Source: Anthonomus grandis grandis
Lineage: Eukaryota > Arthropoda > Insecta > Coleoptera > Curculionidae
NCBI RefSeq assembly: GCF_022605725.1
Contig: NC_065551.1
Span: 33,170,001 to 33,234,000, forward strand
DNA length: 64,000 bases
Direction of reading: 5' to 3'
In this document: one piece after another, positions 1 through 12,510 of the stretch
How positions within the stretch are numbered: position 1 is the stretch's first letter
Layout: every line of letters starts with the position of its first letter
Position numbers and translations under genes: made by a program
Notes under the pieces: model-generated
What the model saw: only the letters and a program-made list of their open reading frames with translations
Told to the model about the DNA's origin: nothing
Database searches by the model: none

Positions 1-60
1 AATATTAAGAAGGGATTCTTTTTGAAAATGTATTGTTAGTCTTCTAAATTGCAAAAAAAT

Positions 61-2404
61 GGACATTGGCCCCAAGAATCGAAAAGCAGTACGGTCATTG
101 GCCAAGGCGGTATTAAAGAGCTAATGGACATCGGCCTTTTTTCTACAATAAAACAATTCCAATTACGAAAATAATCTTTATTTATACACGAAATTCGTAT
201 TTTTTAGCATTAGAAGATTAATTTTCTGTGGCCATAAATCTTCACTGCTTATGATACCTACACTAAAAATAACAGAGAAAGTTAGTTATTTTCTTCATGC
301 TTAGGGTCTTGTATATCTTCAACAAGTCGGAAGATCTTTATAAGTTCTCATAAAATGGTTTGTTATAATCGCTAATGTAAGGCAGCAAATCTAACAAATC
401 TTTGATTTTTAGATCTGCCAATGGTAAAGGTTCTTGATTTATAAGTTTAGGCACATTAATATCCAGAATCGCAGGCCGGTTTCGTACAAAACCTCTTCCC
501 AAGTCAACAACCTTAAACTCTTTACTATCGTTAAAGCTCGTTTTGTAAAAAATCTGAAACTGGTGTTCAACGGAGAACTTCATCCATTTAATCCGCATCT
601 ACGGAACAACTTCACCAATCTCATTTTTTTTTCTTTTTGTAACATTTCCTTAACTTGTAGGGGTGGATTTCGGCGCACAGTTCTTATAGAATTAGTCCAG
701 TCATGGGGGACTTCTATTTCAGCAGTCGTTTTTTTCTTGCATATTTTGATTGCTGCATGGATTGTGTCGGCCTCCATATGAGTATGGCCAGGCTCCATAA
801 ATTTGTTGTTGATTTCTTGCAAATTATGTCCTAGATCTTGACATTCTTTCAAGACATAGCTCATCATAGTACACATAAAAATATTTCTGTTTTGCCCCGA
901 ACATGAATCACTATAAAGATTTAAAACGTCCGTTTCCTTTGGTAATGACAAGATGTATTTTCAGATGTATGAAGCAATTTCTTGACCTCCACGAGCAGCA
1001 ATTGTCTCATCCCATAAAAAGCAAATTCCCAAATTGCCGGCAGTTGAAGTCTGATGAACAGTTAAATTATAAGTCCAGAGTTGTCTTTTATAAAAAGAAA
1101 CGCCATTACTCAATTATGGTGTAGGTAAGCACTTTTGTAGGTCGAATGATGCAACAACAAATTTGATGTCTTTCTTGCTGTTTTCTTTATTTAGTGACTT
1201 AAGTTTGTAAGCCATTTCAGAGAGGTTTAAGTGAGCGTTTCTTTGTTCCAAAACTTCAATTTTAGTTTTTTCTTCTTCTTCTGTAAGATTTTTACCATCA
1301 AATGTCTTTAACTTTACATTTAAACTGTCTCATTTAGAGCAAGTGTCGTTCGCAGGGGCATGAAATAAAAAGTTGAATTTTCATTAAAAAACTGTCTGTA
1401 AAGTGGGTGTGTTTTTCGGGGCTTATGTTTTGTTCCTCGCAATACTGAATGTAAAGTCGATACATTTGGGCAATTGAAAGATCGGGACTTAAATATTTTT
1501 TTGATGTCCTCTCTCTAGAGTAATGACTGCTGTATGTAGAAAAACTATTTTTATGTGATTTAATAAAATCTCTTTTTCCCTCGGTAACTTTATAATGATT
1601 TTGATGTTTTCCCCGACCGTCTGAAGAGCAAATATTTGAATCATTTAATCTTTTTTTTTTGACAATTACTCTCACTTTTTTACAGGTCAAATCAAAAGTA
1701 TTTAGGTACATTTTCTGACAAACCTCCAAATTCTTGTGATCTTCATTTGTGAGAAAGTACTTTCTTGAAAAGTTTTTTCGACTAGGTTTAATTTGCTTAT
1801 CAGCTGATTTTCTTTGTCGTCCTCTAAATTTTGCACATTCCTTAATAGTTTCCGCTATAAACTGATCTTGACCATGCCTTGATAAATTGTAGAAATCTCT
1901 AAATAGATTCTGCCTTTGGACATCTTCAATTTTCTGCCAACATTTTAGTTTACATTCGTATGGCTCCTTTAGCTCTTTTGCCCTTTGAATTCCTTTTTTT
2001 GTCTTATATTCTTTTCCTTTTTCTTTGCGATCCCTTCTTTCATTTTCCATCCAACTTTCTTCATTCCTTACACGTTTTTTCTCAGTCATCTCTGCAAAAT
2101 TTCCAGGGTCCTTTTGCTCATTTTAATAATTTAACGTTATTCAAACACAGAACACAGTTTACTAATAATATAATAAATTACACTAAAAATTTGAGGTTAT
2201 AAAAACTAGGTACGCATTAAAATCTTAAGGCCAATCTCCTAAATAAAATAATACAAAAGGGCCAATGTCCATATTATGGACTTTGGCCGTTTAATTTATT
2301 CTTCTAATATATTGAAAAGTCCAGAGATTGGCATTCATTGAAAGTCATTAATAAACTAACTTCCTATGCCTATAATTCAAATATGGGAAATTTGGATATT
2401 GGCC
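61..2404 (-). mobile_element. DDE-like DNA transposon with subterminal repeats
   Basis: The decayed transposase at 338-2089 is bracketed by repeated 11-mers of the form GGNNNTTGGCC. On the left they are at 61-71 (GGACATTGGCC), 93-103 (GGTCATTGGCC) and 126-136 (GGACATCGGCC). On the right they are inverted at 2229-2239 and 2260-2270 and direct at 2278-2288 and 2394-2404. The 61-71 and 2260-2270 copies are exact reverse complements. Clustered subterminal motifs of this kind are usual transposase-binding sites in DNA transposons. True termini and target-site duplications are not resolved, so the outer bounds are approximate and the left end may lie beyond the window. Confidence 0.6.
338..2089 (-). 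pseudogene. DUF7869-like transposase relic
   Basis: Read on the minus strand, the protein is spread over several frames. The first part (2089 down to 1334) is a lysine/arginine-rich segment with a C-K-L-K-C pair near residues 47-51 and the motif Y-F-L-T near residue 112, typical of the N-terminal region of a large insect family of unnamed transposon proteins. Between about 1330 and 970 frames continue with FDLQKCLPTP, then YNLTVHQTSTAG and LWDETIAARGG. The 951-580 frame carries YSDSCSGQNRN and GHTHMEADTIHA, with acidic residues like the DUF7869 (RNase H-like, DDE-type) core. The 598-338 frame holds the C-terminus. At least three frame changes or stops break it, so it is not functional as it stands. 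Family assignment is from remembered motifs only. A cellular exapted gene is unlikely given the breaks and the flanking subterminal repeats. Confidence 0.65.
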
Positions 2405-3515
2405 CTTTTTCTACCAAGGTACAGAATTTTCCTCATCAAAGACCAAATTTTCTTCAATAAACGCATTTTTTTTTCTCATTAAAATTCTCCAAGAAAAACA
2501 AATTTTATTATAACGAAAAGTCCCACTTAATAAACATCTCAAACCCGATTAGCGAGACCTCCATTTATTCGACTCGTCCAGGCGGGTAATAAACGAAGAA
2601 CCGGATAATAAAACGCATAATAGTGTCGACATTAACCGAATTAAATTCTCTGGAACGTGTCCACGTGCCCAATAAAATCCTGTTTAAATTATCCAGAAAG
2701 CATTTTAGGCATTAGAGAGTTTTTATTAAAAAGCATAGTGACCCTATTGCAATAGAACGCTTGCTTTTAAGCATTAATCTTAAGTACCATACTGTTTAGT
2801 AAAAAGGCCAATTTGTTCTATTGGGAGGATTACAGGAGGCTTAAGTATAAGCTATTTTCTACTTTAAGCCGGATTATCCGTCTTTATGGGGTAACGGTTT
2901 TTAGCTAAAATGTCAAAGATAAAATAGCTCTATTGATTGGCTATTAAGCAATTTTTTAAAATAATTCATACATATATCTCACCAGTGATTTTAGGAGTGC
3001 AAATCATTGATTCAATAATTTTTTTTTATTCTTGGATTTTAGAAAATTTTATATTTCTTCATTCTCATCTAACGTGCTATAGAATTTTTATTTCAACGGT
3101 GATTTCCTGCAATAATCGTAGATATAACAACATATTTATTTAAAATATTTATCTCAGCAGTCAGGCTTAATAAATCACTTTTTCATTTTAAATACGACAA
3201 AATTTATCCCAATTGTGATAATCGTGGAGCCACTAAAACATTTTTCTCATCATCAATTTTAATCAACTAATAGTTCCTTTGCATCTTAAACGTGATAAAT
3301 AATTTGTCTCTTAACAATAATGAAATCTCAACAGAGATTACTTAAAAATTTTTTTCGTTCTGTTTCAGTTTAATAAAGAAAAACTCACAAAGTTTCACAT
3401 CGAAACTTTCCTTACATAAAGTTATGTAAGGCAGCCATCAAGGATCTCTTGGGACCAATTACAACAAAATCCAGTGAGGCTTTTTATGTAGATTCAGTGA
3501 TTTTTTTTTTTATTT
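2405..3515. other. Intergenic, no gene seen
   Basis: AT-rich unique sequence. A more complex stretch at 2540-2760 shows no long frame. From about 2975 onward the motif TTTATC(A/T)C-N4-GTGAT recurs irregularly, foreshadowing the tandem array at 3650. The short frame at 2937-3143 has no recognisable domain and is treated as chance. Confidence 0.5.
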
Positions 3516-3624
3516 AACGAGGATCACGTGATTTCCCAGAGGTGGTGGGGGCGACAGTGATGTAACTGCCCTAGGGACCCCAATATACTTTACGTGGACA
3601 AGGGGGACCATATAACTTCAAAAG
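3516..3624 (+). other. Candidate non-coding first exon with strong donor
   Basis: This is a locally GC-richer, non-repetitive block in AT-rich surroundings. It ends in AAAG followed by GTGAGT at 3625-3630, a perfect consensus 5' splice site, and contains a CACGTG-type E-box (TCACGTGAT near 3525). It could be a 5' untranslated exon of gene 1, about 10 kb downstream. No acceptor pairing can be proven here, and chance donors occur. Confidence 0.25.
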
Positions 3625-3649
3625 GTGAGTGTGATTTTTTTTTTTTTTG

Positions 3650-4895
3650 TTTTGTATAATAAAATGTTTATCACAGCAGTGATTTAGATTACTGTAGTAA
3701 AGAAAAAATCGTTATTTTATAAGTGATTTAAAGCCAGAAACAGTTGTGTTTAGTTTCCTTGCGCTATAGTAATGATTTCGAGAATTCCTCGATCTGGAAT
3801 TAATAAATTATTAATTTTGGCAATGATAATAAAGTTTTGTCAAGCCACTACTACAAAAACAGTTTTTTTTCTTACCAGTTTGGATGTAATAAAATATTTA
3901 TCACAGCAGTAGTTTGTAAAGATACTATTGATAATTTTTTTTCTCTTATAAGCTTGAATAGGCGATAAAGTTTTTATCTCAACTGTGATATTTTTTCTAA
4001 GCTTCGAAAATACTGTGGGATGCTAAAAAACATTTATCTCAGTAGTAATTTTAAGCGTCTTCAACCTGGAATTGATTGAACATTCATTTTGCTAATAATT
4101 TTGAAGTTTTGTTGGTCACTAGTATAAAAACAGCGTTATCAGTTTAAATGGAATAAAATGTTTATCACAGCAGTAATTTTTAAAGAAACTATTGATAAAT
4201 TATTTTTTTCTCTTATAAGCTTGAAAAGGCGATAAAGTTTTTATCGCAACTGTGATCTTTTTTCTGAAGTAAGCTGCGAAAATATTGTGGGATGCTAAAG
4301 AACATTTATCTCAGTAGTGATTTTAAGCGTCTTCAACCTGGAATTGATTGAACATTAATTTTTCTAATAATTTTGAAGTTTTGTTAGGTCACTAGTATAA
4401 AAACGTTGTTTATCAGTTTAAATGAAATAAAATGTTTATCACGGCAGTGATTTTTAAAGAAACTATTGATAAATTATTTTTTTCTCGTATAAGCTTGAAA
4501 AGGCGATAAAGTTTTTATCGCAACTGTGATCTTTTTTCTGAAGTAAGCTGCGAAAATATTGTGGGATGCTAAAGAACATTTATCTCAGTAGTGATTTTAA
4601 GCGTCTTCAACCTGGAATTGATAAAATATTAATTTTGCTGATGATTTTGTTAGGCACTAGTATAAAAACAGTGTTTTCCTTATCGGTTTAAATGAAATAA
4701 AATATTTATCACAGCAGTGATTTTTAAGAAGCTATTAATAAAATAATTTCGTTCGTTTTGATATCTAGGTTTGGATATTCAATAAATTTTTTATTTCAAG
4801 CGTGATTTTTTTCCTGAACTCAGCTTTGAAAACACTGTTGGATGCTAAAGAACATTTATCTCAGTAGTGATTTTAAGCGTCTTCAACCTGGTTGT
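3650..4895. repeat. Tandem repeat, unit about 270 bp, 4-5 copies
   Basis: The marker GCGTCTTCAACCTGG starts at 4055, 4327, 4601 and 4877, giving periods of 272, 274 and 276 bp. A second marker, AATG/ATTTATCACAGCAGTGATTT, recurs near 3660, 3890, 4155, 4430 and 4698. The first copy is more diverged and shorter. Each unit contains the near-palindrome ATCAC-AGCA-GTGAT twice or more in variant form. There is no coding potential. Confidence 0.85.
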
Positions 4896-5210
4896 TGTCT
4901 TTCAAATTGTCTTTCAAATACCAAAGTTTGGCGTAAATAAAATATTCATTATTTCTAAACATTTTCGATAACTATTTGCTTACACATTTACCGATTTCAT
5001 TTTTTTTGGTACCGTTGAATAGAGAATTTTACGCTCCTTACTATGATGTATCACACGATGGGGGTTCCCATTTGACATATTAAAGTGAGGTTAGCTGGAG
5101 GTGAGGAGGTGATTGACAGTCGATTTCCGCATGATAATATTGCCAATTATCATAAATAAATAAATGACAATTTAATTAGGAAATGTGATAGCTGAGAAAT
5201 ATTTATAAAT

Positions 5211-5660
5211 GACTGCCTAGAATAAATGATTAATTTCTTCCATGAAATTGAGGTTGGACTCTATGTTGAATGTGAGAAACATCCACAAAGAAAGTCATAA
5301 AGGCAAGAAATTAATGATTAGAATAAATTATTTCTTCCAGGTTATTGGGGCTAATTTTTATTTTAAGGACAAGAATTGACTGCCTGGAATAAATTATTAA
5401 TTTCTTCTAGGAAATCAGGGTTGCACTCTACTTTGAGGGTGAGAAATATCCCCAAATAAAGTCATCAAGGAAAAAAATTAGTGATTAGAATAAATTAGTT
5501 CTTCCAGGTTATTGGAGTTGATTCTTACTTTAAGGGCAAGAATTGACTGCCTGGACTAAATTATTAGTTTATTCCAGGCAATTGGGGTTGAATCCCACTT
5601 TGAGATTTAAAAATATGCAGAAATTATTTTATCAAGGCAAGAAATTACTGTTTTATATAA
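5211..5660. repeat. Tandem repeat, unit 167 bp, about 2.7 copies
   Basis: GACTGCCTRGAATAAAT begins at 5211 and 5378 and, slightly changed, at 5545, with an exact 167-bp spacing. Each unit also carries AGGCAAGAAATTA and TTCCAGG. The core CTGCCTGGAA is shared with the hairpin repeats at 15.1, 20.1 and 21.5 kb, so these belong to one dispersed family. Confidence 0.8.
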
Positions 5661-8600
5661 TTAATTATTTTTTTTTTGTTAAGAAAGTTATTAAGGGTGG
5701 ATCATTTTGAAATGAAAGCACTGTATATAATATACTGTTATTGACTATAATAATTAAAATGGTTTTTTTTTTAACTGAAAATGACATTTTCAAGAACAGC
5801 CGAACATACAAAACTTCACGATAACATTAATGCTTAATTGAATTCTCGATAAAGAAAGAAGTTTCACTCCAGCAAAAGTTTCCCTTGTTTAAATGAGTTT
5901 GTAAGTTCACAGCTTAATTATTTCGACGCGAGTGGGTGAAAGTTTCACTTTTTAATTTTTATTTGTTTTATACGATAGCAGCGGTGGCATAAAGGGTCGT
6001 CACAGTTGCGCTAAAATATTAAACCCATTAGTGGTGGTTTAATAGGCAACAGTGATTTGGAAAATCAGTATTTTTGCATGAAACAATAAGCATAAAAGTC
6101 TCTTAATTCCTCTTTGTCATAATCGTGATAAAATACTTATCACAAGAAGGATTTTAATGATTTTTTTTACTTATATTTATGTACTCTTACGCCTCATTAA
6201 TGTCCCATTGAAACTAGGATCTCAAATTACTCTTGTAATGTAACGTCATTTATAAATGATGAATAATTTAATAGTATCTTTCCAATTTAACCTATGACCT
6301 TTTGCGCCTTTGGAAACTTTGGATATTCGGTCTCTGTCATCCTGTAATATTTCGATAGGCTTCGGAGGGTTTTATTACAGTTTTATGTTTGATACACGTT
6401 AAGAATTTTTTAACCCACATTTCTTGTTAATTTATTCGATTTTTGGTGGGATATAATATATAATGTGCCCTAAATTCGACGTTCGAGTTCGGATAAATTC
6501 GGCCAGTTTCGCACACTTTAAATGACTGTTAAACTAATTTTAATTTTCCGAGTATTTTCGGAGATATACGATAAGAACCGAAGAGGTACGCAATGGACCA
6601 TTGGACGTTTCGTTTTTCTGCCACCATCATCAACTTCGAAACGTTCGTTGGAAGTCGGTTTTCTTTTGGATATTTCCGGGGATTTTAAAAAAGTGACAGT
6701 TCGAACTCTGAATTTTTAAAATAAATAGAAATTTGGGAAATTTAAGATTTTCATGGAGCATTTTAAAAAATTGTAAAATTTGTTTTATTTTATGACAGAA
6801 AACAAACAAATTTAAATTGGTCGCTATGTGAAATAAAATTTAAATTTGGCGCCATATTTAATGTCTCCTAAATAGGCGCAAAATCGTTATAAAATGAGAT
6901 ACGTAAAATACTCGGGTACGTTCGGAGTCCATGGTTCAAATTTGTACGTCTTTTTTTTTTAAATACAATTTTCAGTAAATTGTGACGATGTCGTTAAAAA
7001 AATTACATTGTTTAGCTGAAAAATTGATTTATTCAAAAGCAGCGATGCGTGCAACCGAATCATTGTATAAATGTTGAATTTCCCGTTCATGCAACGCGGT
7101 TTACACCTTTTCGTGACCCAGAAAAACCACGTTTTCCACAGATTGTTTCGTTATAACTAAAAATATTATTAATAACGTACGAGTTATTAAAATTAAATGA
7201 GTGTTTGCTGAGTAATTAATAATTTCCTGACGTTTAGACCAAATAGGATCGATCAGAAGATGGCGTGGTCTGTTTAACATGAGCAAATGCCAATAAGGTA
7301 TCAAATTAGAAGCTTCTAACATCCTCGTTTAATTACATTTATGAACCCAAATACATAAATTAACTTGGGAGCGGGGAATTTGCATGTTTTGAAATAGCAG
7401 CGCGGTTAGCCAAGTTTACCAATGTCAAATTGAAATTAACCGGGTTTAAAGTAAAGTTTACACGGGAAGTTTTAATTAATTCATTATAGTAAGCCAGGAG
7501 CAGATGTTCGTATAGAAAAAAGTTATTTTTTAAAGAAAGGGTGTTTGTGTCCATTTAAGTTATGCATGTTTTTAGTATAGTAAGAAGAGAGAATCCGCTT
7601 AAAAAGATCTTGTGTTCTATGTATGGGGTGAGATGAGATTTTCGTCGTAAAATACTTATTTGGTGCTTTTCGACTATTAAAAAATTTCATACATTTCGAA
7701 AAAACTGGTAATTTTGCGGATTTTTTACGGTTCTCTCTTACATATTTTATTTCATAAAAAATTAAAAAATTAAAAACTTTTTCCAGGCATTTCCAGACTT
7801 TGTTTTGATAACCTTCTTATTTTACAATTTTCTAGTAAAATCAAAAAACTGCCAGTAGGTTCTGTTTTATTAATTTTTTGAAAAAATGTGTAAAATTTTT
7901 ATTTTGCACCTATAGAGAACATTTTATGCTAAAATAAAAGTTTCTCTTTTCTTTTTAATTAAATTTTGCGATTTCTATTAAAAAATATTCCATCGTATGA
8001 GAAATGAAATAGAAAATCTTCTTTCCAGATATTCCAGTCAATATTCCAAGCAATTTTTACGAAAACAATTATTTTTTCAAACCCACAATTTTTCAATAAA
8101 ATTCTGTTAATATAAATAGATAACAAATCTAGACTTTTACATCAACTTCTTGGACGTTTATGGTTAAAAAAAAGACAAAATTTTTGTAAGCTTAGAAAAA
8201 AGTTAAGAAATGCTCGAAAAAATTTCTAATTTTGCTGATTTTCCAAGATGTTCTACAACTAAATAAATCTGAACGAAGTTGCCCTTAAAGTACTTCCAAA
8301 TGCCTGGAAGAAAATAAAGAAAAAAAATATTTTTTTAGCCTGGAAAATTTTGGAAAATTGCCAGAAATCGGAGAGTTTATTAACATTTTTTTTTTAATGT
8401 TGAATTTTGCATTAAATGTTCTAAAAGACTAAACTTTCGAAAAATGTAGAAAATACTTGCTTTAAATAAAAAGCTTTAAAAATTTAAGGATTTAAAAGAT
8501 TTTTTTTATTGCCTAGAATGATAAATTTTTATAAAAAAAAAGGAAAAATAAATATTTGCCTTATAATGTTTGCAAACTGGCAAACTCATTTAAAAATTCA

Positions 8601-8675
8601 GTTTTTTTAAAACGTTGGATTTTGAAATTGTACGTATTCTAAAACTTGTTCCAAAAATTCGTAAATCTCTTGCCA
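5661..8675. other. Intergenic AT-rich sequence, no gene seen
   Basis: Several short frames (6522-6719, 7101-7322, 7360-7554) show no domain, biased composition or homology I recognise. The stretches 5930-6050 and 6450-6700 are less AT-rich and non-repetitive, so could hold regulatory sequence. From 7640 to 8670 the DNA is low-complexity A/T-rich, resembling an old dispersed repeat seen again near 9900, 20500, 21800 and 24100. Confidence 0.45.
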
Positions 8676-8679
8676 AATG

Positions 8680-9773
8680 TATAAAATCATAATAATAATA
8701 ATACTTCTTTATTTGCTCATATACATCCAACAGCTTAGCATCGTCAAAAAGTATAGACTGTCAAACGCCAATAATACAGTACATAAAGGGAGACATTAAT
8801 CTATCAGAGTTTTACCTACATAACATAGCAAATAAAAAAAACATTATATTTTGTTCACAATATAAAACAAAATACAATTTTGGTTCGCATCAGAAATGCT
8901 CACAAGTCTGTATGAAACATTTGTTATACAGGTATGAAAGTATAATATTCGATAAATTTTGATAGACTAGGTTAAAGACTATTGTAAAATTCGTCCAAAG
9001 AGTATGGACAGATCTCCAAAATCAGATTTTTCGTTACTTGCTTAAATCTATTTAAATGTAGTTGTTTTGTGGTTTTGGGTATTGCATTAAAAAGTTTTAT
9101 GGCATTAGTCATATAGCCCTTATGGGTCAGACTAAGCCGGTGTTGTGGAAGTAAGAGATTTCCCTCATGTCTGGTGTCATATAAGTGTCTACTATTTACT
9201 GTGCTAAATCTAAAAGAGTGTGTTCTAGCAAACATCAGACATTGGTGAATGTATAGGCCAGGCATTATCATGATTTTTAAATTTTTGAATAAAGGTCTAC
9301 AACTATCTATTGGTTTTTTGTTTTCTAGAATTCTGAGTGCCGATTTTTGCAATTTAAATGCTCTCTGCCAGTCAGCCGAGTTACCCCAAAATAACAGTCC
9401 ATATGACAACTTTGATTGAAAAAGTCCCATATACGCCGTTCTACATACTACTGGAGGCGTCAATTGAACAATTCTGCGCAACAGAAAAAGAACCGACGAG
9501 AGTTTTATTGCCAGATCTATTATATGGTTCTTCCATGATAATTTATTATCTAGATAAGCACCCAGAAATTTGATCGCGTCTATTCTCTGATGTCTTTCCC
9601 TTAAAGAGAAATTAACCACTTCTGTTTTATTTAGATTCAAGCATAGATTATTGTCAGCAAACCATACTTTTAACTTGTGAAGAGTTGCACTAGATTCATT
9701 CTGTAGGGAAATCAGATCTGAATGCCGACTGAGAAGAGTTGTATCATCTGCATATTGTACAGATATCACTTCT
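8680..9773 (-). mobile_element. 5'-truncated non-LTR retrotransposon
   Basis: A minus-strand insertion beginning at the reverse transcriptase active site and ending at about 8680 in an (ATT)n tail. It lies over AGCAAATAAAG on the minus strand, the kind of 3' end also seen at 10.25 kb and 22.15 kb. Truncation at the 5' side next to a microsatellite 3' tail is the normal signature of target-primed reverse transcription. No flanking duplication could be defined. Confidence 0.75.
8972..9769 (-). pseudogene. Reverse transcriptase C-terminal fragment
   Basis: An uninterrupted 265-residue frame starts with VQYADDTTLL, the YADD catalytic motif (palm subdomain C) at residues 6-9. The thumb region follows: FLGAYLDNKLSWKNHI near residue 68, then LQKSALRIL near 140, typical of jockey/CR1/RTE-type elements. 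The endonuclease and the fingers/palm motifs upstream of YADD are absent, so the fragment cannot reverse-transcribe. The ATG is probably an accident of truncation; the true start is lost. Confidence 0.8.
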
Positions 9774-9774
9774 C

Positions 9775-10240
9775 ATGAAAAATAACTCCATCATGAAAAA
9801 TAAAAGAATATCAGAGTATTAAATATTTGTATTTTGGGATTGTTAAATCATTGGCAAGTATTGTTAAAAAAAAATAAAAATTATTAGTAATTTTTTTTTG
9901 ATTACAATAATTCTAAATTTCTTTTGAAAAATAAAATTCAAAGTGGAAAACGCCTAAAAAACTCAAAAATCCATATACGATAAGTGAAAAATATTCTAAA
10001 GGACTAAACTTTTATTAGGGATTTTAAATTTTTAATTTTTCTTATTTATTGGGGATTTTAAATTATGATTAAGAAATATGAACCTGACAACTTTTCTTTT
10101 TCGTTAGTTTTTTAAATTGTTTTTATACAGTTAAATAAAAAAATATTTTTTTATTCTAAAATCAGAAACCTAAAGGAAATTTTAATTTAAAATAAAAAAA
10201 CACTTCTAATTTCTTAAAATTGTAAGACTTTAAAAAATAA
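9775..10240. other. AT-rich intergenic sequence, no gene seen
   Basis: Low-complexity A/T runs. The segment near 9945 (GAAAACGCCTAAAAAACTC) recurs near 20505 and, altered, near 21830 and 24105, marking an old dispersed repeat. Confidence 0.5.
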
Positions 10241-12510
10241 ATATTAATAAATAATAAAGAAGTTTATTTAGCTTAATAGCTACATATATTACAATAATTA
10301 TAATTATAATATAAAGCAGTACTAAAGTCTACAAAGAAAATAAACTACAATATTAATAATAAACCAATAAAAGTTCATTACATACAGGGCTACATTAGGT
10401 ATAATCGAGTGGTGATCAGCGTACTAAAAGAAAACATACACAACAATTATTGAAATAAATCAAACCTAACCTAGGACAACACAAATGGTATAATAAAACT
10501 TATAACTAAAATCATAAAAAGAATATAATGTACAACACAAAAAAAAATAGAAATACTCTTAGCTATCCCTATTTAAAAGATGTTTTCTTAATAGCCTCCT
10601 AAACTGGTTTACATTATCACAGGTCTTAATTGTCACAGACAATTTATTAAATTCTATTGAGCCTCTAAATAAAATCGAATTAAGTAACTGAACAGTGTTA
10701 CACCTATCCACTATGGCGAAATCTTGACGATGTCTAGTATTGTATGTGTATACATCCTCAAACGATTTTAACTTATCAAAGATATAACTGGGTAACAAAC
10801 GATGTTTCAATTTAAATATAAACAAATAGACATTAAACTTTATACGTTCAGTCACAGACATCATATTTAGAACACTTAACGTACATTTAATTGGTGTATA
10901 TCGATCACATTTTAAAATCAGTCTCATAGCTCTATTCTATATTACTTCCAACTGGTGTATTTTATATTGTGGCAGATTAAACAACAACGTGGAGCAATAC
11001 TGCAAATGCGGAAGTGCAATGCTATTAAACAAAAGGAACTTTGTGCTCATGGAGAGGTTTCTTCCCACTTTGGTGATAAATCCAACTTTTTTTGGAGAAT
11101 TTTCGCATGACGTACTCTGTATGTGGACAAAAGTTTACATTGGCATCTAGAATAGTACCCAAATACTTAATTTCACTTTCATAAAGAATGCTACCCCCAT
11201 TAACAGTAATGCTCACACTATCCATGTCTATTTGATTAAGTCGTGACTTTTTGTCAAATATGCAAAACTTCGATTTAGCTGTATTTAAACACAATTTGTT
11301 AGTGCAAAGCCAGACAAATAAACTATTTAATTCATTTTTTAGGTCGATTTGCATTTGCTGTAAGTTTTTGCCCTTAATATACACCATTGTATCATCTGTA
11401 AATAATACCACCCTATACTTTTCAAAAACTTTTACCATATCATTAATGTTCAGTAGAAATAACAATGGTCCTAAAACAGTTCCTTGAGGCACACCATAAT
11501 TAACAAAACACACTGAGATATACTATCTTTAAACATGACACGTTGAACTCTGTTGGACACATACGACTTAAACCAACTCAAAGCATTATCCCTAATTCCT
11601 AATTGCCGTAGTTTGGTAATTAAAATTTGTCTATCTATTGTTTCGAAGGCTCTCTTAAAATCTAAAACTACCGCTAAAAGATTATCACAGTCGATAGCTT
11701 TGAGAAAATCATCACAAATATTAACGACAACGGATTCACAAGAATGATGCTCACGAAATCCCGACTGTCCAGGAACAATTATTTTGCCTTTATCACAAAA
11801 CTCAACAAGTTGTTCCTTAACGCAATTCTCAAGGAGCTTTTCATAGACAGGTACCGTGTTAATGGGTCGAAATTCATTATGCAAATTTGTATTTTGTACT
11901 TTAGGAACAGGAATAAGAGTAGACAGTTTCCAATCATCTGGGAAAACACCATTAGACAAAGAAGTATTATTAATAATATCTATTACCAATCACAAGAGAG
12001 ACATCACAGAGGACATGTTTTGATATACCAGATTCACCACTACCAACATTTTTTAAGTTTTTTTGAGTATATTTCATTTTTAACATAGAGACTTTACTTT
12101 TTTAACATTTTTAACTAGAGTTTGAATTTAGAAAAAATGTTAAACACGGGGGGACATACAACATTATTTAATCTGTTTCCGCATTCTGGTATATTATTTA
12201 TAATATCCTCCACACTCTCTACAAAATATTTGTTAAATCTGTGGGATATAACTTCCTCATCTTGGAGTATTTCTAAATTAAATTTAATTTGCTCCGGTAG
12301 TGTGCTAGTTTTACTCGGCAACAGTGTTTTCAAATTCTTCCATAGTTCCTTCGGGTTCTTTTTATTAGAATCTATACATAAAAAAAAAATAATTTTCCTC
12401 CTCTACTCTGATTTTGTTAACTGTAAAATTTCTTTTAGCCTTATATTGATTCCAAGTATTTTCACTTTTATCAATTATCGCCCTCTTATATAAATTATCT
12501 CTTTCACGCC
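10241..12510 (-). mobile_element. Decayed non-LTR retrotransposon, longer copy
   Basis: This minus-strand element retains the linker and the full reverse transcriptase region over several frames. It ends in an A/T microsatellite beside TTTATTTAGC (plus strand 10265-10274), matching the 22.15-kb fragment. The endonuclease domain is not visible. The left (5') edge near 12510 is where recognisable coding stops, so it is approximate. Confidence 0.7.
10559..12333 (-). pseudogene. Reverse transcriptase, frameshifted
   Basis: Read minus-strand, the protein runs through four frames. 12333-12115 is linker (FNKYFVESVEDI). 11989-11471 is fingers and palm, with PVPKVQN, RPINTVPVYEKLLE and the motif A core LDFKRAFETID. 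11513-11025 carries GVPQGTVLGPLLFLL (motif B region) and then LFTDDT, the FxDD catalytic site with T in place of the usual A. 10927-10559 is the C-terminal region. Frames change around 12000-12100, 11490 and 10930-11025, so it is inactive. The order matches jockey/CR1-like elements; a precise clade needs a tree. Confidence 0.8.

Noticed and set aside
9358..9573. 71-codon plus-strand frame within the retroelement
   Set aside because: Antisense shadow of the reverse transcriptase fragment.
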